Below are positions 53,890 through 59,762 of a stretch of 59,762 nt of DNA, piece after piece. The notes beneath the pieces are model-generated. The model made no database searches and was not told where the DNA came from. It was given only the letters and a program-made list of their open reading frames with translations. This DNA comes from Clostridium sp. CAG:288 (lineage in GTDB: Bacteria > Bacillota_I > Bacilli_A > RFN20 > CAG-288). Location: contig FR898190.1 of NCBI GenBank assembly GCA_000437395.1, positions 1,503 to 61,264 on the forward strand. The letters run 5' to 3'. Every line of letters begins with the position of its first letter. The stretch's first letter is position 1. The translations under genes and the position numbers were made by a program.

Positions 53890-55661
53890 TGAAAAGCTAT
53901 AGTAAAAACGTTTTTAGAACGATTATCAAAAATATATCGCGTTTTATTTTAATGACCTTAATTACTTTGGTTGGAATTGCTTTTGTTACAGGTGTTGGAG
54001 GTATTTCACCAAAAGTAACAAATTCTTTTAACGAAAATTTCAAGAATACAAATGTTCCAGATTTGATTATTAAATCAAAATCACTAACTGGTTTTTCACA
54101 AGAAGAAATAGATAAAATTAAAAATAATGATATTGTTAGCGAAATAATGCCAGTATCTACTTTTGATAGTGGCAGTACAAGATTTTATAACTATCCATTC
54201 AGCGATAATAACATAAATAAACTAAAGATTGTTGATGGTAATTTTCCTATTCAAACAAATGATTGTGTTGTTGAAAAGAAATTAGCTAAAATGAAAGATG
54301 TTAAAATCAATGATTCTTTAGAATTTAACGGCGTTACTTATAAAGTTACCGGAATAGTTGATAATCCTTTAATCTTTGTGAAAAGCGGTGAAAAATCTGT
54401 AATAGATAGCAGTGATATAGATTTAATAATCTATACTTACAATGAAAACTATCCAGTTATAACTGATATTTATGTTAAATTAAGTGCTTGCTCAGAATTA
54501 GGCTATTTTACTAAGAAATATTCAAAAACTGTCAATGAAGAAATTAAAAAATTAGATTTAGATAATTATGCGGTTTTAACTCTTAATGAAAATCTTAGTT
54601 ATGCTTTTCTAAAGAATATAACAGAAAAAGTAGACGTTATAGCAGCTGTTTTCCCACTATTTTTCATCCTTGTTGTAGCTTTAGTTGTTTTAACTACAAT
54701 GAGTAGATTAATAGAAGAAGATAGAAGTACAATTGGTTGTTTGAAATCTTTAGGATATGGTGAATTTAAAATAGTCCTTAAATATATATTATTTACTGTA
54801 TTTTCAACGATAATAGGTTCTGTAATTGGAATGTTTATCGGGTCAGTCTTCTTACCAACTATAATTTATGAAGCTTTTGGTGGGTTATTTTATGTTCCTA
54901 AAATGACAAAAGTTTTAAGCTTTGCATTTGGTTTAATTTCATCGTTATTTATGGTTGTAGCTGCTTTTGTTGTAACACTATATTTATCTAAAAAAATATC
55001 ACATAAAAATCCGCCTGAATTATTTTTGCCTCAAGCACCAAAACCAGGTAAGAAAGTGTTTTTAGAAAGAATAGGATTTGTATGGAAGCATTTAAAATTC
55101 AAATATAAATCAACTTTCAGAAATATTTTCAGGTATGTTGGAAGATTATTAATGGTTGTTATTTCTGTCTCTGGTTCTACAGCTTTAGTGTTTGCTGGTT
55201 TATCGCTATTAGATATATCGGATAAACCTATAATGGTTTCTGGATTTTCATTTTTTATTGAAGATACTTTGAAAGCTATTTCTATAGCAATTATTGCTTT
55301 TTCACTAGCATTGTCAATTTTAGTTTTATATAACTTAACTAACATGAATATAGGTGAAAGAAATAGAGAAATAGCTACTTTAAAAGTTCTTGGATATAGA
55401 GACTTAGAAGTATACGGATATATATTTAGAGAAATTTTCATAATGTCGTTAATGGGAACGGCTTTAGGAATACCACTTGGAATTCTTTTAATGTTTTTCA
55501 TTTTTAATTCTCTAAAGTTTGGTGGTCTTGATCAAATTTCGTTTGCAACTTATATGTATTCTATTCTATCTTCAATATTATTTACTTTGTTATCGTTCGC
55601 ACTTCTTATAAGGAAAATAAATAATGTAGATATGAACGATTCATTAAAATCTTTAGAATAA
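53889..55661 (+). CDS. FtsX-like ABC transporter permease
   Basis: A 590-residue permease. The ATG at 53889 is chosen over a TTG at 53883 because of the TAATG overlap. TM1 (about 17-36) is followed by an extracytoplasmic domain (about 37-245), then an FtsX core of three helices (about 250-275, 300-325, 345-370). A second FtsX-like half begins about 420. In the usual two-FtsX architecture of this subfamily each half has its own extracytoplasmic domain; here the second is reduced to a few residues (around SLLDISDKPIMVSG). Transport of peptides or lipoprotein-like substrates is likely. Confidence 0.93.
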   Translation: MKSYSKNVFRTIIKNISRFILMTLITLVGIAFVTGVGGISPKVTNSFNENFKNTNVPDLIIKSKSLTGFSQEEIDKIKNNDIVSEIMPVSTFDSGSTRFYNYPFSDNNINKLKIVDGNFPIQTNDCVVEKKLAKMKDVKINDSLEFNGVTYKVTGIVDNPLIFVKSGEKSVIDSSDIDLIIYTYNENYPVITDIYVKLSACSELGYFTKKYSKTVNEEIKKLDLDNYAVLTLNENLSYAFLKNITEKVDVIAAVFPLFFILVVALVVLTTMSRLIEEDRSTIGCLKSLGYGEFKIVLKYILFTVFSTIIGSVIGMFIGSVFLPTIIYEAFGGLFYVPKMTKVLSFAFGLISSLFMVVAAFVVTLYLSKKISHKNPPELFLPQAPKPGKKVFLERIGFVWKHLKFKYKSTFRNIFRYVGRLLMVVISVSGSTALVFAGLSLLDISDKPIMVSGFSFFIEDTLKAISIAIIAFSLALSILVLYNLTNMNIGERNREIATLKVLGYRDLEVYGYIFREIFIMSLMGTALGIPLGILLMFFIFNSLKFGGLDQISFATYMYSILSSILFTLLSFALLIRKINNVDMNDSLKSLE

Positions 55662-55664
55662 GTA

Positions 55665-56170
55665 CTATTTTAGTGAATTTAGATATTCATCAAAAGTTAT
55701 AGAAAATATAACGTGAGAATTTTTAACGCCGTTATTTTTAAAAGAAAGATGTTTAAAAAGATTAATACTTCTTTCATTTTCAATATGAATTTTAGCGACA
55801 AGTTTATTTATTCTCCATCCAAAAAATACTTTATGGAGTATAGACTTTAAAGCTGAATATCCTATCTTTTTACCCCAATTTTTAGGATTGCCTATAGCAA
55901 TTACAACTTCATATTCTTGCATGCGTGAAATGGTAAATAACGTTATAAATCCTACGCAATCTTCTTCTGGTGTATCAATTAAGAAAAAACGACTATTTTT
56001 ATTTAGATGATAAGATAGTAGTCTGCTTGTCCAGTTTCTATTAGATTTTCTAATATAGCCGCACTGTTTTTATCTTCATTTAAAAATTTAGTTACATCCT
56101 TATTTCTTAGCCACTTAATTATATTTTGGGCATCTAAAACATTTACATCAAGCCGTAGATTGGTATTCAT
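55665..56170 (-). pseudogene. GNAT family N-acetyltransferase, frameshifted
   Basis: Two pieces in different frames make one RimJ/RimL-type acetyltransferase. The N-terminal part starts at the ATG at 56170 (MNTNLRLDVNVLDAQNIIKW, GAGGTAAG upstream) and stops at TAA near 56003. The rest continues in another frame as LNKNSRFFLIDTPEEDCVGF, then the acetyl-CoA loop region AIGNPKNWGKKIGYSALKS and the closing IENERSINLFKHLSF. The break is around 56003-56010. Total length would be about 168 residues, normal for the family. Either a real inactivating indel, a sequencing error, or a programmed shift; the first two are likelier. Confidence 0.8.
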
Positions 56171-56191
56171 TAGGCTTACCTCATTAATCAA

Positions 56192-56740
56192 AAAAATTAA
56201 TTAATAAAGCCTATTAGAATTTGTTCTACCGGTTCTTTAAGTAATAGTTTAACATATTAAAATAAATAAACAAGAGAATGAGAAATTTAAAAAAATAGTG
56301 CGAGTTCCAACATAAAACTGCAATTTTATGTTGACACTTAAAAATTGCAACATTCCACATTTGTAATACCATTCAGCAAATTTATTAAAACCATTATTGT
56401 TAGTTTTGTGGGGTTCTTTTATTGCTTTATTAGATACAATTGCACCCTATTAAAAATTCATATGCTGCACTATGGCGTGAACTTGATGAGATTGAAACAT
56501 CCATAATTGAATAAATAAACGAATCCGCCAATTAATGTTTGTAATAAACAGTAAGTGAACGTTAATAAATAAAATAATATTTTCTTCATATTCTCTTCTT
56601 CAAATCAAAAAAAGAGCATTTCTGCTCCTTGATTTAGTATTGTATTTTCTAAAATCTAGTTTTTTAAAAATTCTGGCTCACACATTTCTGAGGTCGGGGC
56701 ATGCGGTACTATTTAGATAAGTTTTATTGTTATGCGGGGG
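56192..56740. other. 549-bp spacer with gene debris
   Basis: No complete gene. A short plus-strand frame ending at 56514 reads IKNSYAALWRELDEIETSII before a stop and looks like the C-terminus of a lost protein; I cannot name it. At 56323-56337 a CATAAAA...TTTTATG hairpin is present. The remainder is AT-rich. The far end holds the terminator of the lipoprotein gene. Confidence 0.5.
56607..56627 (-). terminator. terminator of the small lipoprotein gene
   Basis: On the minus strand GAGCA pairs with TGCTC (stem 5, loop 4) and is followed by TTTTTTT. It lies 114 bp beyond the stop. Confidence 0.75.
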
Positions 56741-57175
56741 CTATTTGAATTTATAGTTTAAAAGTTCCGTTGCTTTTACAGATGTAGTATGTATAACGAT
56801 TGTTCCTGAAATATAAATCTTATACATTCTATTTTCTCTATTTAAAAAAGTGAAGTAGTTCTTTGCCTCTTCTTTAGTGCTTAATTCCTCAAAGGTAATA
56901 TAGTAACCTGAAGTAAGGTCTGGTGTTTCTGTCATACTATATACATTTACAAACTTAACTGTAAAATTATAACCTTCTTGTTTAATTTCTTTATTAATAC
57001 CTTCATTAAATTCTTGCAAATCTTCTTTAGAATTTGAAATATATGTATGAAAACCATTATTTTTTAGAAGTATGATATCTTTATTAATGTTATTTTCCCA
57101 AGAAACAGTTGAAGAACAACCCACTAACAAACATAAACACAATGTGCTAATAACAATCTTAATTTTTTTAAGCAT
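56741..57175 (-). CDS. small lipoprotein
   Basis: A 144-residue lipoprotein: basic MLKKIK, a hydrophobic core and lipobox LVGC (Cys20). The mature domain of about 125 residues is unrecognised; it alternates strand-like and charged helical segments (NGFHTYISNSKEDLQEF, then GYYITFEELSTKEEAKNYF) and ends FK. It reads like a small single-fold surface domain. It is a single gene in a region of debris, with its own terminator. Function unknown. Confidence 0.8.
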   Translation of the reverse strand: MLKKIKIVISTLCLCLLVGCSSTVSWENNINKDIILLKNNGFHTYISNSKEDLQEFNEGINKEIKQEGYNFTVKFVNVYSMTETPDLTSGYYITFEELSTKEEAKNYFTFLNRENRMYKIYISGTIVIHTTSVKATELLNYKFK

Positions 57176-57223
57176 AAAAAATAACCTCTAAATAAATCTT
57201 ATCATAAAAGCATGATTTGTTAA

Positions 57224-57391
57224 AGCGTTTTTCAATTAACTGTACCCATGATTAAAAACGAGTTAATGCATGTTCCGCCAATGGAAAAACAGTTGGAATT
57301 CAAATCTTTTATTATGAGGATAGATAAATTGAAAAATATTTCAGGGCATAAAAAAAGACCACCAGCATCACTGCCGATGGCCAAAAAATAA
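57224..57391 (+). pseudogene. C-terminal remnant of a type I restriction specificity subunit (HsdS)
   Basis: A short open stretch without its own start reads ...LTVPMIKNELMHVPPMEKQ followed by LEFKSFIMRIDKLKN. This is the recurrent end of an HsdS target-recognition half: a beta segment with V-P-P-M-E-x-Q, then the helix F-x-x-F-I-x-x-I-D-K-L-K. About 25 unrelated residues follow before the TAA at 57389. No hsdM or hsdR is present. I take it as debris of a lost or recombined restriction-modification locus. Confidence 0.65.
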
Positions 57392-57404
57392 GGGTTAAAG
57401 TATA

Positions 57405-57473
57405 TTCGTGCTTTTGATAGTCAGTTCGTGCTTTTTATTGCTAGTTTGTGCTTTTGATGAATTACTTGCTTTT
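57405..57473 (+). repeat. 20-bp tandem direct repeats
   Basis: TTCGTGCTTTT recurs at 57405, 57425 and (as TTTGTGCTTTT) 57445, exactly 20 bp apart, with a degraded fourth copy CTTGCTTTT at 57465. The 9 bp between cores are less conserved (GATAGTCAG, TATTGCTAG, GATGAATTA). Confidence 0.75.
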
Positions 57474-57555
57474 AAAACGCGCAAAAGAAAAAAAGGCTAC
57501 TTCACCAAAAATTAAGCAATTTATGCCTAAAACAAGCGAAATAGCCCTATAAAAT

Positions 57556-57588
57556 GAAAAAAGGACTGATATTTTTGGTATCAATCCT
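57556..57588 (-). terminator. terminator of the radical SAM operon
   Basis: On the minus strand AGGATTGATA pairs with TATCAGTCCT (one G-U) around a short loop, followed by six T. It lies about 40 bp beyond the stop of the last gene. Confidence 0.85.
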
Positions 57589-57629
57589 ATTATCTCTTAT
57601 GTGGCGGTGGTCCTTACATGAATCTCAGC

Positions 57630-58532
57630 CTACTTCTTATTTCTTTTTCCTGTGTTGTTTGAGCCTCTAACCTCTTCGTGATAGAAATAGTCAACGATTA
57701 CTGGATGACCTTTTTTGGCTCTTCCATATGGTGTTTCGTTATCCACGAACGGACAATCGTTATCTTTGGCTAATTGCTCAGCCTCTTTTTCTAATTCTTC
57801 AAAAAAGCACCTGTCTTTTTTCTTATATATATTTTCGTATAAAGGATACAAATCAGTGTGGTTTTCTTTGATATAATCCATTATTTTCCCTTTGAATCCA
57901 CCTCTAAGGTTAAGGTTTTCAAGCCATATCAAATCGCATTGATCTTTAACTATTTCGAATATCTTCTTGAAATCCGTGATGCCTGGGAATACCGGCGAGA
58001 TGAAACATACCGTCCTAATCCCAGCATCATACACTTCCTTCATTGCTTTTAATTTTCTTTCTATTGACACAGAATCGTCCATATCACTTCTGAAACCTTC
58101 GTCTAAGGTATTAATGGACCAAGAAACCGTGACTTTGTCGAATTTCTTTAACAAATCCAAATCTCTAACTACCAAATCGGATTTCGTGCATATCAACAGT
58201 TCTGCGTCAACACCCACCAATTGTTCCAATAGTTTTCTAGTGTTCTTGTATTTGGCTTCTTCTGGCAGATACCCATCGGTCACAGTCCCAATGATGATGT
58301 GCTCGCCTTTGAATTTATCTAGATTCTTGATTGGCTGCCAGTTCTTGACATCCAAAAACGTTCCCCATTCTTCCGTGTGGCCTGTGAATCTTTTCATGAA
58401 TGAGGCATAGCAGTATCTGCAGCCATGGGTGCATCCGACATAGGGGTTGACGCAATATCCTCCTATAGGGGCGTTAGATTTGGTCATTACGTCTTTGACT
58501 TGGATTTGTCTGATGACTATGTTCTTATTCAT
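57630..58532 (-). CDS. radical SAM protein, SPL/Rv2578c-like (mobile pair protein A)
   Basis: A 300-residue radical SAM enzyme. The iron-sulfur motif CxxxCxxC is at Cys34, Cys38 and Cys41 (YVGCTHGCRYCYA). The fold resembles the spore photoproduct lyase/Rv2578c group (GTVTDGYLPEE, KSDLVVRDLDLL, ISPVFPGITD). Together with the MarR gene (overlap 8 bp) and the second radical SAM gene it matches the three-gene radical SAM mobile pair. Base composition is clearly richer in G+C than the rest of the window, so recent transfer is likely. The substrate is unknown. Confidence 0.92.
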   Translation of the reverse strand: MNKNIVIRQIQVKDVMTKSNAPIGGYCVNPYVGCTHGCRYCYASFMKRFTGHTEEWGTFLDVKNWQPIKNLDKFKGEHIIIGTVTDGYLPEEAKYKNTRKLLEQLVGVDAELLICTKSDLVVRDLDLLKKFDKVTVSWSINTLDEGFRSDMDDSVSIERKLKAMKEVYDAGIRTVCFISPVFPGITDFKKIFEIVKDQCDLIWLENLNLRGGFKGKIMDYIKENHTDLYPLYENIYKKKDRCFFEELEKEAEQLAKDNDCPFVDNETPYGRAKKGHPVIVDYFYHEEVRGSNNTGKRNKK

Positions 58533-58956
58533 CTTTTAGATTCTCCTTTATTTTATTTAACAATCTATCTAACTCTCTTGCCTCTTCTTCACTAAGGCCT
58601 TTGTAGAAAATATCTCCCATTCTTTTCGTGGCCCTGTTTATCTTGCTTTCAAGCGAGAGTGTCTTGTTGCTTAAATAGATAATCAGGCTCCTTTTGTCAT
58701 CTTTGGATTCCTCGACAATCAAAAGGCCGTCGTTCTTCATCCTCTCCACCATCGAGGACAACGTTGTTTTGGCCAAAGAAGTCCTTTTAGATAATTCGAT
58801 CAAGGAGAGTTTCTCATCTTTCCATAAAGAAAATAGGATTCTCCCTTGTTGACCATTGAATTCGTATATGCCCTCTTCTTTTAGAATCTTGTTGAAAATC
58901 CTGTCTTGAAGTTGCTTGATTTGGGAGACGAGGGTCCCACCGTAATGTTTTTTCAT
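58525..58956 (-). CDS. MarR family regulator of the radical SAM pair
   Basis: A 143-residue winged helix-turn-helix protein. The DNA-binding part reads LSLIELSKRTSLAKTTLSSMVERMKNDGLLIVEESKDDKRSLIIYLS, a standard MarR recognition helix plus wing. The flanking helices would form the dimer interface. It overlaps both neighbours (4 bp with the upstream gene, 8 bp with the downstream one), the order known for radical SAM mobile pairs. It probably binds the palindrome at 59638-59651 and represses its own operon; the inducer is unknown. Confidence 0.94.
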   Translation of the reverse strand: MKKHYGGTLVSQIKQLQDRIFNKILKEEGIYEFNGQQGRILFSLWKDEKLSLIELSKRTSLAKTTLSSMVERMKNDGLLIVEESKDDKRSLIIYLSNKTLSLESKINRATKRMGDIFYKGLSEEEARELDRLLNKIKENLKDE

Positions 58957-59618
58957 TTGAATGCTTCCTCCATTTCTAAAGCGAGCTCTTGAATTGCGTT
59001 TTCTTCGCCCATGATTTTATGAATGAGCTCTTCTTTGAAAAAAATCCTGCAGCCGTATTTTCTAGCGACAGCCACCAAATGACCGACCCATTCCTTTTTG
59101 GCATCTATCTTGCCCTTACATTTGCCAGTCTCTGTTCCGATGACCACCCATTTGATTCCAGATAAATCAATGTCGCCCAGATCCTCGAATAACGGCTCAA
59201 ACGTGACGTGATAGTTCCTGCATTTGATGTTTTCCCTTAATGCTTTCAATCTCCATAAATCCGATTTCGATGTGATGGTTACCCCCATCCAAGCATTATC
59301 GGGAACGTCGTCAAGCTTTATTTTATTTGGGGCTTTCGTCAAATATACCCCCACTGTTTTCGGAGATTCCCTCAATAATTCGAATGACTTATCAAGCCAC
59401 TCCTTTTTCCATAGATACAAATCTGACATTCCCGTCAGAAAATATACTCCGGGCTTTTTTAGTCTTTCCAATTTATGCAAATCCGCAATTGGCTTAGAGA
59501 AATCGTCTGTCAGGTGGAATCTATTTGCCACCGCTTTGGCATAGCAGTACCTGCAGCCGATGTTGCAGCCGATAACCGCGTTGATGTTTTTAATCTTATC
59601 CTTAATACTAATAACCAT
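58953..59618 (-). CDS. radical SAM protein, DUF5131-like (mobile pair protein B)
   Basis: A 221-residue radical SAM protein with CxxxCxxC at Cys18, Cys22 and Cys25 (IGCNIGCRYCYAKA). It has the layout of the small DUF5131/phage Gp37-like group: FLTGMSDLYLWKKEW, GVYLTKAPNKI, WMGVTIT, WVVIGTETGK near residue 160. It is the first gene of the operon, with AGGGTGATTG before its ATG and the only promoter upstream. Paired action with the SPL-like protein is expected, but the reaction is not known. Confidence 0.9.
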   Translation of the reverse strand: MVISIKDKIKNINAVIGCNIGCRYCYAKAVANRFHLTDDFSKPIADLHKLERLKKPGVYFLTGMSDLYLWKKEWLDKSFELLRESPKTVGVYLTKAPNKIKLDDVPDNAWMGVTITSKSDLWRLKALRENIKCRNYHVTFEPLFEDLGDIDLSGIKWVVIGTETGKCKGKIDAKKEWVGHLVAVARKYGCRIFFKEELIHKIMGEENAIQELALEMEEAFK

Positions 59619-59634
59619 TCAATCACCCTGCTAT

Positions 59635-59663
59635 ATCGTACTATATAGTACTAGTTTTGTCTA
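59635..59663 (-). promoter_or_regulatory. promoter and operator of the radical SAM pair
   Basis: On the minus strand TAGACA and TACGAT are 17 bp apart. The perfect 14-bp palindrome GTACTATATAGTAC (59638-59651) covers the spacer and part of the -10 box, the expected site for the MarR repressor. Beyond 59664 to the window end I see no gene. Confidence 0.7.
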
Positions 59664-59762
59664 CCGTTTTACCCTTAATTTTTCAGGGAAAGTTTAGAAA
59701 ACATCCAAAAATTTGGTGGCCAACTTCCATATAACCGAAAAAAGGCCTTAAACATCTTTCCC

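Larger units (their letters stand above)
57176..57629. other. 454-bp spacer with hsdS remnant, repeats and terminator
   Basis: The gap contains the hsdS fragment at 57224-57391, 20-bp tandem repeats at 57405-57473, an AGGCTACTTC...GAAATAGCCC long-loop inverted repeat near 57505-57545, and the radical SAM operon terminator at 57556-57588. No intact gene. Confidence 0.6.

Noticed and set aside
55031..55501. 156-residue minus-strand frame over the FtsX-like permease
   Set aside because: Shadow of a real coding region, without promoter or ribosome binding site.
57405..57473. CRISPR array
   Set aside because: Only three to four 11-bp cores at 20-bp spacing; no CRISPR-length repeats, no spacers of 30 bp and no cas genes.
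57967..58410. 147-residue plus-strand frame antisense to the radical SAM gene
   Set aside because: It is a mirror frame of a clearly conserved radical SAM coding sequence in the GC-richer segment and has no start signal.
1..59762. Mycoplasma-type genetic code (TGA = Trp)
   Set aside because: TGA is used as a stop in several ATGA/GTGA overlaps (plsX, fruK, ftsY) and at the ylxM end; tryptophan codons are TGG.
1..59762. tRNA or rRNA genes
   Set aside because: No GGTTCRANNCC-type T-arm with an acceptor stem and no rRNA-like conserved stretch was found by eye.

Overview
The window is a chromosomal segment of a low-GC, AT-rich Gram-positive-type bacterium (Bacillota). It is probably an uncultured, host-associated lineage of Bacilli or Erysipelotrichia; that placement is inference. 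Supporting signs are a serine T-box, the plsX-rnc-ftsY-ylxM-ffh and rpsP-khpA-rimM-trmD clusters, an L19-type leader, lipobox lipoproteins without outer-membrane genes, strong GGAGG ribosome binding sites and TTGACA/TATAAT promoters. MurA implies a peptidoglycan wall. Several genes end in TGA in ATGA overlaps and tryptophans are TGG, so the standard bacterial code is used, not the mycoplasma code. No rRNA, tRNA, CRISPR array or intact insertion sequence was seen.

Layout: 0-1.2 kb looks like the tail of a phage or prophage (small membrane protein plus holin, then a terminator). 1.4-9.9 kb holds serS with its T-box, a cupin operon, a divergent murA with a lipoprotein and a small basic protein, an ATC-hydrolase-family gene, lysS and a CDF cation transporter. 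10-17.4 kb holds tldD-tldE, a heterodimeric ABC exporter and a DegV protein. 17.5-28.7 kb holds YihY, an unusually long FtsH, dus, a DeoR regulator with a 1-phosphofructokinase, recG and a MATE pump. 28.8-36.4 kb holds lipid/SRP and ribosome-maturation genes: plsX-rnc-ftsY-(small membrane protein)-ylxM-ffh rightward, and rplS, rpsP-khpA, rimM-trmD leftward.

The most unusual block is 36.5-45.3 kb. It is a tight three-gene run encoding a solute-binding-like lipoprotein ending in a 5'-nucleotidase C-terminal-like domain, a 1210-residue BspA-type leucine-rich lipoprotein, and a two-pass membrane protein with an active-looking GGDEF domain before, and a degenerate GGDEF plus intact EAL domain after, an extracellular sensor region. 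I read it as a candidate surface-sensing/c-di-GMP signalling system. From 45.3 to 55.7 kb there is a TetR-GNAT fusion regulator and four ABC modules (three ABC-2 type, one MacB/FtsX type) interleaved with an AbrB-like regulator and a PPi-dependent phosphofructokinase; drug or antimicrobial-peptide efflux is likely.

From 55.7 kb to the end the DNA is a scrap zone: a frameshifted acetyltransferase gene, a small lipoprotein, an hsdS remnant with 20-bp tandem repeats, then a visibly more GC-rich operon of two radical SAM proteins flanking a MarR regulator. That arrangement matches the mobile radical-SAM pair system and ends at a promoter containing a perfect 14-bp palindrome. The right end of the window lies just upstream of that operon.
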